DNA from: Bacteroidales bacterium
GTDB lineage: Bacteria > Bacteroidota > Bacteroidia > Bacteroidales > Azobacteroidaceae
Assembly: GCA_003851245.1 (NCBI GenBank)
Contig: BHEP01000008.1
Span: 1 to 64,000 of the forward strand
Length of the DNA: 64,000 nt
Direction of reading: 5' to 3'
Positions 18,708 to 27,796 of the stretch are shown piece after piece; position 1 is the stretch's first letter, and each line of letters starts with the position of its first letter. The position numbers were made by a program, and so were the translations under genes. The notes beneath the pieces are model-generated. The model did not search any database and was not told the origin of the DNA. It saw only the letters and a list, made by a program, of their open reading frames with translations.

Positions 18708-19838
18708 ATGAAAAAAGGATTAAAATTTGTAAGTCTCGGTCTCGTTATCGTTATTGTGATTGGAACTTTTGTTTTCTTGTGGCAGAAGTCTCAGCCAGAG
18801 AAAATAATCTATGAGGCTATAGATCCTGAAAATGGAATGGTAGAAAATAAAACGGTGGCAACAGGAAAGGTAGAGCCTAGAAATGAAATACTTATAAAGC
18901 CGCAGATCTCTGGAATTGTATCAACAATACTAAAAGATGCTGGCGACATGATAAAGGCTGGTGAGATTATTGCCACGGTGAAGGTTATCCCAGAAATGGG
19001 GCAGCTAAATTCTGCAGAATCGCGACTTCGCATTGCTACATTAAATATGGAGCAGGTAAATTCCGAATTTGAGCGCCAAAAGAAACTCTACAGTGGAGGT
19101 GTTGTATCAAAAGAAGAGTACGAAGCCTCCGAAACGACTTTTAAAAAAGCACTAGAAGAAAAAGATAATGCAAGGGATGCCTTGGATATTATAAAGGTAG
19201 GAATTTCTAAGAAATTTGCCAACCTGAGCAATACACAAATCAGGGCTACCATAACCGGTATGATACTAGATGTGCCTATCAAGGAGGGAAACTCTGTGAT
19301 ACAGGCCAATACCTTCAATGATGGCACCACCATTGCGTCGGTAGCCGATATGGCCGACATGATTTTTAGGGGAAAATTGGATGAGACGGAAGTCGGTAGG
19401 GTAATCGAAGGAATGCCCCTTGTATTGACAATTGGTGCATTGAACAGCCAAAAGTTTGATGCTGTGCTGGAGTATATTTCACCCAAGGGGACCGAAGAAA
19501 ACGGGGCTGTATTGTTTGAGATAAAAGCGGCGGCAAAAATTCCTGAGGGGGTTAAGATAAGGGCTGGATACAGTGCCAATGCAGAAATAGTTTTGGAAAG
19601 AGCTGAAAATGTGATGGTTATACCCGAAAGTTCTATTGAGTTTAGCAATGATTCGGCCTTTGTATACATATTAAAAGGTGAAGAGAAGGGGCAAAATTTT
19701 GAAAAAACGAATGTAGAAGTTGGTCTTTCTGATGGTATTAAGATAGAAATAAAAAAAGGATTGACGTTCAATGATAAGATTAGGGGTGCTATTGTTAACC
19801 TTAAGGAAAAGGAAACAATGGAACATGGAGAACATTGA
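18708..19838 (+). CDS. Periplasmic adaptor (membrane fusion protein) of the MacB-like exporter
   Basis: A 376-residue protein anchored by one N-terminal helix (about 7-26). It has a lipoyl-like segment (GKVEPRNEILIKPQISGIVSTIL), a coiled-coil hairpin (about 95-165) and beta-barrel and membrane-proximal domains up to about 360. It is of the HlyD/MacA type, linking the inner-membrane ABC permeases to TolC. It sits between the permeases and tolC in the same direction. The C-terminus (LKEKETMEHGEH) is charged and histidine-containing, with no known role. Confidence 0.92.
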   Translation: MKKGLKFVSLGLVIVIVIGTFVFLWQKSQPEKIIYEAIDPENGMVENKTVATGKVEPRNEILIKPQISGIVSTILKDAGDMIKAGEIIATVKVIPEMGQLNSAESRLRIATLNMEQVNSEFERQKKLYSGGVVSKEEYEASETTFKKALEEKDNARDALDIIKVGISKKFANLSNTQIRATITGMILDVPIKEGNSVIQANTFNDGTTIASVADMADMIFRGKLDETEVGRVIEGMPLVLTIGALNSQKFDAVLEYISPKGTEENGAVLFEIKAAAKIPEGVKIRAGYSANAEIVLERAENVMVIPESSIEFSNDSAFVYILKGEEKGQNFEKTNVEVGLSDGIKIEIKKGLTFNDKIRGAIVNLKEKETMEHGEH

Positions 19839-19912
19839 AAACCTTAATAACATTAGATCAAAAACAAGTAAATTAAGTCAACTAAGGATAAAATTATTAA
19901 CATTTTCTTTGC

Positions 19913-19920
19913 TATCTTTG
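19913..19920 (+). promoter_or_regulatory. Internal promoter -7 box before tolC
   Basis: TATCTTTG is a full match to TAnnTTTG, 38 bp before the tolC start and inside the 120-bp gap after the adaptor gene. tolC may therefore also be transcribed independently of the operon. Confidence 0.45.
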
Positions 19921-19958
19921 TCCAAAAGAGGCATAAGCATATATTTAGGAGTGTAATT

Positions 19959-21296
19959 ATGAATATTAAATTTTTTCTTTTAACAGCTGCTGTTAGTATA
20001 ACATTTGCTAAGGCGCAGGATTCTAATCAAAAATGGTCTTTTGAGTCTTGTGTGGAGCATGCTATAACTCATAATTTGGTGATTAAGCAAAAACAAATTC
20101 AGAACACCAATGCTGCCGTTGCTCTAAATACAGCAAAAATGAGTCGCTTGCCAGATCTAAACGCCGGTCTTGGGCAGAATTGGAGTTTTGGTCGCACCAA
20201 TTACAATCAGTCGGGAATTTATGAAAACCAGACAACTTCCCGCACTGGCTTCGACATATCTAGTTCGACGCCCCTATTTACTGGTTTTAGAATAAGCAAT
20301 CAGATAGAGAAAAGCCGGATAGATTTGGAGGCCTCTCTTCAAAATTTGGAGAAAGCAAAGGAAGACCTCGTATTGAATGTCACCTCCCTGTTTCTTCAAG
20401 TGCTTTTTAATCAGGAGTTATTAAAAATTAGTGAGGAGCAATTGTCTCTAACACAGACGCAGGTAGATAGAACTATTCAGCTCTTGGAAACAGGGAAAGT
20501 TCCTAAATCGCAGGTTTATGATATTCAAGCTCAGGCGGCAAAAGATGAGGTAAGTTTAATTCAAGCAGAAAACAATTTGCAATTGTCTCTCTTGGATTTG
20601 GCGCAGAGTTTGGAATTGGAACGTATTAAAGAATTTAATATCATAAGTCCCAATAGCGATAATTTAATAGAAGAGTCTTTAAGTAGTATTTTACTGCCAG
20701 AGATAATTTATGCCAATGCCCTTGGTATAAAGCCTCAAATTAGGGAGCAAGAGCTAAGGTTGGAAAGTGCTAATAAGGATGTGAATATAGCTAAATCGGG
20801 CTATCTTCCAAAATTAAATTTTAATCTCCAATATAATACCAGTTATTTTCATAATTACAATAGTGAGAGTACACCATTTAAAAACCAGCTTAAAAATAAT
20901 GCGGGAGAAATGATTGGTTTGAGCTTGAGTGTGCCTATATTCAATCGCTTTCAGGTGAGAAATCAGGTGAAGAGTACTCGACTGAATGTTCAGTTACAGA
21001 GCTATATTTTGGAGGATTCAAAAAAAACATTGTATAAGGAAATTCAGACGGCTTATCTCAATGCCAAGGCATCGTCTCATAAATATAATTCGGCACAAAA
21101 AGCAGTTGAGGCCACACAGACCTCATTTTTTTATGCCAAAGAGCGATATGAAACAGGAAAATCTACGGTTTTTGAGTTCGATGATGCCAAAACAAAACTT
21201 ATGCAAACTCTCTCGGAGCAGGTGCAGGCTAAGTATGACTATGTTTTTAGAGTAAAGATCTTGGATTTTTATAATGGGGTGGATATTCGCTTATAA
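19959..21296 (+). CDS. TolC-family outer-membrane efflux channel
   Basis: A 445-residue protein with a signal peptide (1-19, ending AKAQ) and two homologous OEP repeats (about 25-210 and 230-440). Each is mostly long helices with the typical heptad spacing, and YETGKSTVFEFDDAKTKL matches the conserved segment near the end of the second repeat. It forms the outer-membrane exit duct of the MacB-like exporter encoded upstream. It differs from the second TolC at 39818, so each pump has its own channel. Confidence 0.93.
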   Translation: MNIKFFLLTAAVSITFAKAQDSNQKWSFESCVEHAITHNLVIKQKQIQNTNAAVALNTAKMSRLPDLNAGLGQNWSFGRTNYNQSGIYENQTTSRTGFDISSSTPLFTGFRISNQIEKSRIDLEASLQNLEKAKEDLVLNVTSLFLQVLFNQELLKISEEQLSLTQTQVDRTIQLLETGKVPKSQVYDIQAQAAKDEVSLIQAENNLQLSLLDLAQSLELERIKEFNIISPNSDNLIEESLSSILLPEIIYANALGIKPQIREQELRLESANKDVNIAKSGYLPKLNFNLQYNTSYFHNYNSESTPFKNQLKNNAGEMIGLSLSVPIFNRFQVRNQVKSTRLNVQLQSYILEDSKKTLYKEIQTAYLNAKASSHKYNSAQKAVEATQTSFFYAKERYETGKSTVFEFDDAKTKLMQTLSEQVQAKYDYVFRVKILDFYNGVDIRL

Positions 21297-21344
21297 TGTG
21301 TGTTTATTGTAAAATATTGCTACTACGTAATTTGTAAAATTTAA

Positions 21345-21989
21345 ATGGAAAATTCGTCAAAAGGCTATAGAATGATAGCTACAAAGTCTATTTGGGCATG
21401 GATAAAAGTGGGTGTTTCTGGACTTTTATTGGCTTTTATTTGCCTTGGTATTGCCATTTGGCTATTTCTTTCCAATAATGAAGGAAAGTATAGCGGTTTT
21501 GATTTTTTCAAAGTCTTTGTAGATAAACCCTGGGTCACACTGCTTCTTTTTAGCTCTTTCTTATTTTCTTTCTTATATATTATGATGGCAAATAAAATGG
21601 CAATGCAAAAACTTATAAGAATGGTGTGGGAGAATAAGCTTGGAGGATTTATTTTGCCCAAGGTGCAGTCATACATTTTTCAGTTTAGTAGCAAACAGCC
21701 AAATTGGCTTGTGGGGATTACTAGCTCTGAGTTTTCGCACATGTTTATTGACGCAATATCAAGAGATGAGACGCTCAATAAGGTGCAGAGCATGGTGATG
21801 AATTATGGATTTAGGGGAATGAATCTGAAGAAAAACGAATTTCAGCAGCCCGAAGCAGATCTATCATTTATTATAGTAGAAAAAATTGAGGAAAAGATAT
21901 CGGGTTCAGCAAACTCCTCCTTCAATTTTTTCTTTGTTCTGGTAATCATGCAATTGTTGATTTTGGTGCTAGCCTTGCTTTTTACATAA
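21345..21989 (+). CDS. Membrane protein of unknown function
   Basis: A 214-residue protein with two N-terminal membrane helices (about 18-44 and 60-84) and one at the extreme C-terminus (about 193-213). A soluble stretch of about 105 residues lies between (KLGGFILPKVQSYIFQF onward). I recognise no family. It follows tolC by 48 bp on the same strand, so it could be the sixth gene of the exporter operon. A second possible start is the methionine at residue 10 (21372). It ends 1 bp before the converging gene at 21991, so no separate terminator fits between them. Confidence 0.55.
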   Translation: MENSSKGYRMIATKSIWAWIKVGVSGLLLAFICLGIAIWLFLSNNEGKYSGFDFFKVFVDKPWVTLLLFSSFLFSFLYIMMANKMAMQKLIRMVWENKLGGFILPKVQSYIFQFSSKQPNWLVGITSSEFSHMFIDAISRDETLNKVQSMVMNYGFRGMNLKKNEFQQPEADLSFIIVEKIEEKISGSANSSFNFFFVLVIMQLLILVLALLFT

Positions 21990-21990
21990 A

Positions 21991-22590
21991 TTAAAAAACA
22001 GTTAATTGTTTTTTTTCTTGTATTTCAAGTCTATCTATCATTTTGTTAAACTTCTCGCCTTTAGAAATATTTATATGCTTATAACTTTTGAGAAATTCAA
22101 GCTTTCCTCCCTTGTTTTTTTTGTATAAATCTCCATCTATTCTATCCGATTTATGCGAAGAAGGGATTACATAACAAAGAAAGAGATGTTTTTCAGTATT
22201 TATAATACTTAAACTTGTAATCTCTAGTTTATCTTTGTTCACAGCATTCTTATTTTCAATCCACTTGGAGCATAATTTTATTTCTGCATCTTCCAAAGAC
22301 TTGTATCCACCTATTTCTTTGCTAAGTTTTTTCTCATTTATAAGCAGGTAGGGGTGTAGGTAGGAGGCATACAATGCAATTGTGGCCTTGATGTTTTCGG
22401 GCTGAGACGCAAGGCCCTTCCAGTTTATATCGGCGCTATGCACTATTTTTTTGTCAATGATCAATTGCATTTGCGACCATATCAATTCTACATTGATATT
22501 TTTTGTTTCTAATTCGCTGTGCGCTATCTGCGTAAAACCACAGACAGAAAATAATGATAATATTGTAAATAATAATATGAATCGTTTCAT
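21991..22590 (-). CDS. Exported protein of unknown function
   Basis: A 199-residue protein with a clear signal peptide (1-20, ending GFTQ). The mature part is charged and mixed alpha/beta, with LIWSQMQLIIDKKIV near the start and a lysine-rich C-terminus. I recognise no domain. It stands alone on the minus strand, with its 3' end abutting the converging membrane-protein gene. Its promoter must lie in 22591-22800, where I see only AT-rich sequence and no clear -7 box on the minus strand. Confidence 0.6.
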   Translation of the reverse strand: MKRFILLFTILSLFSVCGFTQIAHSELETKNINVELIWSQMQLIIDKKIVHSADINWKGLASQPENIKATIALYASYLHPYLLINEKKLSKEIGGYKSLEDAEIKLCSKWIENKNAVNKDKLEITSLSIINTEKHLFLCYVIPSSHKSDRIDGDLYKKNKGGKLEFLKSYKHINISKGEKFNKMIDRLEIQEKKQLTVF

Positions 22591-22803
22591 TTTCTTTTTT
22601 TTTTTGTGTTTTTTTGAGACTTATTCTTTCTGCACACCTGCAGTGCATCTACATTGCCAAGGTATGTTTTTACAAAGGTAATCCTTATTTCGTAATTATA
22701 TGTTTATTTTGCTCATAATGTTTGAAAAAAAGTATAAAAATGCTATTAGGTAGGGTCTTGGCAATCCTACTTGAATTTTGGTCAAAGCTAAGCGATTAAT
22801 GTG

Positions 22804-22811
22804 TATCTTTG
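22804..22811 (+). promoter_or_regulatory. Promoter -7 box of the ABC-F gene
   Basis: TATCTTTG is a perfect TAnnTTTG match 19 bp before the ATG at 22831. A TTTTG about 23 bp further upstream could be the -33 element, though the spacing is slightly long. The box rules out a longer frame that would start at 22801. Confidence 0.55.
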
Positions 22812-22830
22812 CACCAAATTATATAAAAGT

Positions 22831-24705
22831 ATGGCAAGTTATTTACAGGTCGACAATCTCACAAAAAGTTTTGGAGACTTGATTTTATTTAGAGATATTT
22901 GTTTTGGAATAGAAGAGGGCGAACGTATTGGTTTGATCGCTAAAAATGGTACAGGGAAAACAACACTTCTCAATATTCTTTCAGGAAAAGAGGACTACGA
23001 TAGCGGCACCATTGCTTTTAGGCGTGATCTTCGTATAGCTTATCTCAATCAGGACCCTCAATATCCTGCGGGGCTCACAGTCTTGCAAGCTTGCTTTCAT
23101 TCGGATAGCGATGTAGTAAAACTGATAGCTGAATACGAAAAAATGATGGCTTCGGACAATCATGATCGTTTGAACGAATTGCTCGACAAAATGGATCTTC
23201 TCAAAGCTTGGGATTATGAACAGAGAGCCAAGCAAATTCTTTCGCGATTGAAGATTACAAATATGGATCAAAAAGTCGACGAATTATCTGGGGGGCAGCT
23301 AAAGCGAGTAGCCCTTGCCAATGTATTGATTACTGAGCCCGATTTACTTATTTTGGACGAGCCTACCAATCATTTGGATCTGGAAATGACAGAGTGGTTG
23401 GAGGAATATCTCGGAAAATCTAATCTTAGCCTCTTGATGGTAACCCACGATAGATACTTCCTGGATAGGGTTTGTTCTGAAATTGTTGAGATTGATAATA
23501 AGCAAATGTATCAGTTCAAAGGTAATTATTCCTACTATTTAGAAAAACGTGAGGAGCGTATAGTTTCCCAAAATGCTGAGTTTGATAGAACCAACAACCT
23601 GTTTAAGAAAGAACTTGAATGGATGCGTAGGCAGCCGCAGGCAAGAGCTACCAAGGCAAAGGCTAGGCAGGATTCTTTTTATGAACTAGAAAAAAAAGTA
23701 GCGCAAGAGAAAACTCAAGGCAATATTAATTTAGACCTTAAGGCCTCATATATTGGCAACAAGATTTTTGAGGCAAAGAATGTTTATAAGTCTTTTGGCG
23801 ATCTTAAAATATTGGAGGACTTCAATTATGTGTTTGCACGTTACGAAAAAATGGGAGTCGTAGGCAATAATGGCACTGGCAAATCTACTTTTATAAAAAT
23901 GTTATTGGGGCTTACTCCCCCCGACAAGGGAGAGTTTGATGTAGGCGAGACAATTAATTTCGGATATTACAGCCAAGATGGTTTGCAATTTGATGAAAAA
24001 ATGAAGGTCATAGATGTTGTTCAAAACATAGCCGATGAAATTGATCTGGGAACAGGCAATAAATTGTCGGCATCGCAATTTTTACAATATTTTTTGTTTA
24101 CACCCGAAAAGCAATACAGCTTTGTAGCTAAACTTAGTGGGGGCGAAAGGCGGCGCTTGTATCTTTGTACGGTATTGATAAAAAACCCCAATTTTTTGGT
24201 CTTGGACGAACCAACCAATGATCTGGATATTATTACCCTCAATGTGCTAGAAGAATATTTGAAAAATTTTAAAGGCTGTGTAATTGTGGTCTCTCACGAC
24301 AGGTATTTTATGGATAAGGTGGTAGATCATCTCTTGGCTTTTAGTGGCAATGCTGAGTTAAAAGACTTTCCGGGCAACTATACGCGATACCGCGAGTGGA
24401 AAGAAGATCAAGAGGCAGCAGCAAAAAAGCAGGCTCCCCTAAAGGCAGAAAAAACAAACAGTACTCAAAAGAAAATTGCACCTAAGAAAAAACTTTCCTT
24501 CAATGAACAAAGAGAATTTGAGGGATTAGAACAAGCTATAAGTAAACTTGAATCAGAAAAAATAGCTGTTGAAACAATTCTTGGAGCCAATACCTTGTTG
24601 GCAGAAGAGCTTATGGAGAAGTCTATGCGTATAAATTCTATTATCAAAGAAATAGACGAAAAAACAGAGCGCTGGCTTATATTGATGGAGAAGAATGAGG
24701 CTTAA
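22831..24705 (+). CDS. ABC-F family ATPase (ribosome-associated, Uup/EttA-like)
   Basis: A 624-residue soluble protein with two ABC domains and no membrane part. Domain 1 has Walker A AKNGTGKTT (about 38-46), signature LSGGQLKR and Walker B LLILDEPTNHLD. Domain 2 has VGNNGTGKST, LSGGERRR and FLVLDEPTNDLD. A PtIM-like linker lies between them. A basic, lysine-rich stretch and a final coiled coil (about 560-624) match the Uup-type C-terminal tail that binds nucleic acid. By family it acts on ribosomes or branched DNA. I start at MASYLQVDN because a promoter box occupies the region of the longer frame. Confidence 0.93.
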   Translation: MASYLQVDNLTKSFGDLILFRDICFGIEEGERIGLIAKNGTGKTTLLNILSGKEDYDSGTIAFRRDLRIAYLNQDPQYPAGLTVLQACFHSDSDVVKLIAEYEKMMASDNHDRLNELLDKMDLLKAWDYEQRAKQILSRLKITNMDQKVDELSGGQLKRVALANVLITEPDLLILDEPTNHLDLEMTEWLEEYLGKSNLSLLMVTHDRYFLDRVCSEIVEIDNKQMYQFKGNYSYYLEKREERIVSQNAEFDRTNNLFKKELEWMRRQPQARATKAKARQDSFYELEKKVAQEKTQGNINLDLKASYIGNKIFEAKNVYKSFGDLKILEDFNYVFARYEKMGVVGNNGTGKSTFIKMLLGLTPPDKGEFDVGETINFGYYSQDGLQFDEKMKVIDVVQNIADEIDLGTGNKLSASQFLQYFLFTPEKQYSFVAKLSGGERRRLYLCTVLIKNPNFLVLDEPTNDLDIITLNVLEEYLKNFKGCVIVVSHDRYFMDKVVDHLLAFSGNAELKDFPGNYTRYREWKEDQEAAAKKQAPLKAEKTNSTQKKIAPKKKLSFNEQREFEGLEQAISKLESEKIAVETILGANTLLAEELMEKSMRINSIIKEIDEKTERWLILMEKNEA

Positions 24706-24831
24706 TTGATTTTTTTTTCGCTTTGTTATGATGCCGACGATTCCTATTTACCTGACTGAAAGTTTGGGTATTATTTTCTATCTATTTATCTCAAAAAAAG
24801 TGTACGAAAGGAACAAGATAGCATCCAAAAA

Positions 24832-25350
24832 TTAGCTTCCTGTTTTTTTCTTAGAGACAAAAAAGGCAATTGGGATAGATACAAATATTCCGTTGAAAAT
24901 ATTGTTGAGTATACCTAAAAAGCTCATTTCTATAGGAGAAAAAATGGGAACTTCACGTACTCGCTTCATCATTTCTGCATCGGCTCCAGCATCCTCCCAT
25001 AGGGTATATAGTTGGGTAAATATAGTTTCCAAAAAATCTTGAGGAGCAATGTATTCATAAAAAATGTAGTGAAAGGGAGCTACAATGATTGCTGCAAAGG
25101 CGTATAGCAAGACACAAAAACGCCAAGTTTGAGAGAATGTAATTTTTCCATCGAAGGCTTTTGTGCTATATAGGCAACAAATTCTATAGCTTACAAAGAG
25201 CCCAAAGAATGTAAGTATTTGGTACACAATTGCCATCATTGATGAGTCTATGGACATCATATAAAACAGGTACTTAAATGACCAAAATAGGCCTAATGCC
25301 AGACCAAATTTAGAAGCTAAGTCAAATAGTTGATGTTTGTTATCTTTCAT
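24832..25350 (-). CDS. DUF4199 membrane protein
   Basis: A 172-residue inner-membrane protein with four predicted helices (about 13-33, 38-60, 77-103, 140-165). The pattern, with FDGKITFSQTWRFC after helix 2 and a helical hairpin insert around 105-135, matches the Bacteroidota-specific DUF4199 family of unknown function. Members often sit near glycosyltransferases, but none is here. Its 3' end faces the ABC-F gene across 126 bp in which I see no strong terminator. Confidence 0.8.
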   Translation of the reverse strand: MKDNKHQLFDLASKFGLALGLFWSFKYLFYMMSIDSSMMAIVYQILTFFGLFVSYRICCLYSTKAFDGKITFSQTWRFCVLLYAFAAIIVAPFHYIFYEYIAPQDFLETIFTQLYTLWEDAGADAEMMKRVREVPIFSPIEMSFLGILNNIFNGIFVSIPIAFFVSKKKTGS

Positions 25351-25390
25351 GCTATATATTTATATTAGTTCTTTTTATTGATAGTTTTAA

Positions 25391-25437
25391 TTAGTGCTAT
25401 AGTAAGTTAGTATATATCAGGTTAGTGCTACATCAAG
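25391..25437 (+). repeat. Degenerate 15-16-bp repeat at the 3' end of the ZIP gene
   Basis: TTAGTGCTATAGTAAG (25391-25406), TTAGTATATATCAGG (25407-25421) and TTAGTGCTACATCAAG (25422-25437) follow one another. The last unit lies inside the coding end of the ZIP gene and the first two outside, so a coding segment seems to have seeded the duplication. Confidence 0.4.
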
Positions 25438-26232
25438 TACCATCATTGTGGCAAATCCTAGCATGGCACCTATTGTGGAGTAGTCTGTTTCGTTTCCTCT
25501 TTGAGATTCGGGTATGAGTTCCTCAACTACCACAAATATCATTGCGCCAGCAGCAAAAGACAGGGCGTAGGGTAGGAGGGGCTCGACTTGTAAAACGAGG
25601 TATGCGCCAAGCACTCCGGATATGGGCTCTACAATACCCGACAATTGTCCGTATGTAAAAGCCTTGCGTCGGGAAAAGCCTTCTCGACGTAGGGGAATGG
25701 ATACAGCCGCACCCTCAGGAAAATTTTGCAGACCTATGCCCAATGCCAAAACCATTGCTGAAGCCAATACTGCTGGGTCGGAATTGCTTGCCAATGCTCC
25801 AAAAGCAACACCTACTGCCAAGCCCTCGGGAATGTTATGGAGTGTTATGGAGAGTACCAAGAGTACGCTTCTTTGCCATGAGGTTTTTATTCCTTCGGCC
25901 TTGTCGGTAGATAGTCCCATATGAAGGTGGGGGAGAATTTTATCTACCATAAAAAGGAATAAACCTCCTGAAAGAAAGCCTATTAGGGCTGGGAGCCATG
26001 CTACCTCTCCCTTGGCTTCGGAAAGCTCTATTGAGGGCTTTAGTAGCGACCAAAAACTTGCTGCTATCATAACCCCTGCGGCATATCCTAGCATGCAATT
26101 GAGCACTTTTTCATTGATGCTTTTGAATAAAAAAACCATAGACGCTCCCAGCGCTGTGACTCCCCAAGTAAATAGGGTGGCAAAGAGTGCAAGTGCTATG
26201 GGACTATAGTCTAATAAATATTCTAAATTCAT
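25417..26232 (-). CDS. ZIP-family divalent metal transporter
   Basis: A 271-residue inner-membrane protein with about eight helices. The metal-binding signatures [10 protein letters not shown] and [10 protein letters not shown] lie in the fourth and fifth helices (about 135-185), and a glutamate in [10 protein letters not shown] completes the usual set. By family it imports Zn2+ or related metals down the gradient. It resembles the ZupT/GufA subgroup. It lies in a minus-strand run with DUF4199 but probably has its own promoter. A -7 box at 26241-26248 is only 9 bp from the ATG, so the transcript would be nearly leaderless. Confidence 0.93.
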   Translation of the reverse strand: MNLEYLLDYSPIALALFATLFTWGVTALGASMVFLFKSINEKVLNCMLGYAAGVMIAASFWSLLKPSIELSEAKGEVAWLPALIGFLSGGLFLFMVDKILPHLHMGLSTDKAEGIKTSWQRSVLLVLSITLHNIPEGLAVGVAFGALASNSDPAVLASAMVLALGIGLQNFPEGAAVSIPLRREGFSRRKAFTYGQLSGIVEPISGVLGAYLVLQVEPLLPYALSFAAGAMIFVVVEELIPESQRGNETDYSTIGAMLGFATMMVLDVALT

Positions 26233-26240
26233 AAGGAGCG

Positions 26241-26248
26241 CAAAGATA
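26241..26248 (-). promoter_or_regulatory. Promoter -7 box very close to the ZIP start
   Basis: The minus strand reads TATCTTTG, 8 bp upstream of the ATG at 26232. If used, transcription would begin within a few bases of the start codon. Confidence 0.4.
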
Positions 26249-26273
26249 CAAAATATTTATAGTATGTTGGATA

Positions 26274-27617
26274 CTATTTGACTTCAACATAAAAAAATAT
26301 CTTGCCATTATATTCATTTAGCTGCAGCAGGAGTTTGTTCTGATTGAGTTTCTTTAATGCAGAATCGAAAAAAATGGGGGCTTTGTACTGCATTTTAGAA
26401 AGCATTTGATCTATATATTTGCCTTCGGAGAGAAAGAAGAATACCTGTTTTTTATCTTTGTAGGGATACATAAGTTCAAAAAAGGTGCTTTGCTGAAGTG
26501 TTTCTTCTGATTTTATTTGTTCAACATACTTCATAAGTTTTTCCTCCGATTTGCAAAACAATATATAGCCGTTATATATGCAAGTGGCATAAGATTGCGA
26601 ATCAATATTAAAGATGGGATTGAAGATATAGTCGAAACTGGGCAATTCGAGGTCAAAGAAAGGGTCTAAATTGGTGCTATCTGCTTTTATAAAAAACACA
26701 AGTTCTTCGTGGCTTGTAAGATCATTAAAATAGTCAGTGTCGGTAAGGCAAGCACCAAAACCATAATTGTCGATAGAGCTACTATCTTTTTGCATAAACA
26801 ACAAAGATTTGGTATCTGCTGGAAAGTCATTGATATTGAAATAGTTGCCATCTGTTACCAATATGTCCTTGAGGTTTAAAATGCTTTCTTGATTGATAAT
26901 CATTCCACTGATACTTGTTTTACCTTCTGCCTCTATATTTATGTCTCCAGAAATCCATTTGTCGAATTTATAGTCTGCACTGTCATTGCTGCTTGAGTTG
27001 TCGATGAAAAATACGCTGGCAAAGGCTCTTTTCTCAAGTGTTTCTGCATATTTGTTGAAATCGATGTTGTCTCTCAAATTTTCTTTTGTGTAGAACATCT
27101 CAATGGCATTGTAGAGCAGTTTTAAACTGTAGCTACCAAGGAATACTCCTTGATGGAAGGTGTAGCAAAAAAATAAATTATCTACACTCTGTTGTATATA
27201 AATCTTGTGTTTGTTGAAAAGAATAGTTTTGGGCTTAGATGTAGACAAAATATGTTTGAACCCGTGTTGATGCAGGCCCATAAATTTGTCGTTTTTCATC
27301 TTGCTTATCAGCAATGTATTTAATGGTGTGTGATAAGATATGATGAGTTCTCCTTCGATAAATTTTGCTATTTCAAATCCTTTTTCTTCGGGTAATAAGG
27401 ATTTGAAAACCGACAAGTTTTTATCTTGCATTTTACCCTTATCTACAGATTGGAAATACATCAGACCATAGCTATCTTTAGGTATTAAGCTAAAAATATC
27501 GATATTGTAAGTCTCTTCCTGAGACTTCAATTGAATAAAAGAAAAAACGCCCCAAAAGAAGAGTACTATAAGAGATAGTACCAGAAAACCTCTTCCTATA
27601 TTTTTTTTAATCTGCAT
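26274..27617 (-). CDS. Membrane-anchored protein of unknown function
   Basis: I start at 27617 (MQIKKNIGRGF), giving 447 residues. A longer frame from 27671 overlaps a promoter box and adds an atypical N-terminus. One membrane helix lies at about 9-30, and the rest should be periplasmic. The body is rich in Phe, Tyr, Ser and Asp, with no repeats and no motif I recognise. It starts with SLIPKDSYGLMYFQS, a pattern like that of Bacteroidota proteins with paired beta-sheet domains, but this is only an impression. It is a single-gene unit between zip and a divergent acetyltransferase-like gene. Confidence 0.6.
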   Translation of the reverse strand: MQIKKNIGRGFLVLSLIVLFFWGVFSFIQLKSQEETYNIDIFSLIPKDSYGLMYFQSVDKGKMQDKNLSVFKSLLPEEKGFEIAKFIEGELIISYHTPLNTLLISKMKNDKFMGLHQHGFKHILSTSKPKTILFNKHKIYIQQSVDNLFFCYTFHQGVFLGSYSLKLLYNAIEMFYTKENLRDNIDFNKYAETLEKRAFASVFFIDNSSSNDSADYKFDKWISGDINIEAEGKTSISGMIINQESILNLKDILVTDGNYFNINDFPADTKSLLFMQKDSSSIDNYGFGACLTDTDYFNDLTSHEELVFFIKADSTNLDPFFDLELPSFDYIFNPIFNIDSQSYATCIYNGYILFCKSEEKLMKYVEQIKSEETLQQSTFFELMYPYKDKKQVFFFLSEGKYIDQMLSKMQYKAPIFFDSALKKLNQNKLLLQLNEYNGKIFFYVEVK

Positions 27618-27668
27618 AATTAATACTTCATTTGTATCTAAGAAACCCTGACCAAATAGTAAGTGATA

Positions 27669-27676
27669 CAAATCTA
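27669..27676 (-). promoter_or_regulatory. Promoter -7 box of the 26274-27617 gene
   Basis: The minus strand reads TAGATTTG (TAnnTTTG), 51 bp upstream of the chosen ATG at 27617. It supports the shorter start. Confidence 0.4.
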
Positions 27677-27749
27677 CACAAAAAAAATATTAAAATGAGT
27701 GTTTGATGCCATTTACCTTGATTGAGGACGATATTTAATTTATTATTAG

Positions 27750-27757
27750 TACTTTTG
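27750..27757 (+). promoter_or_regulatory. Promoter -7 box of the acetyltransferase-like gene
   Basis: TACTTTTG matches TAnnTTTG, 39 bp before the ATG at 27797. The -33 element is not obvious. Confidence 0.4.
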
Positions 27758-27796
27758 CCGAAGTTTTGATAATAAATCCCATGCATTTCTTAAAAT

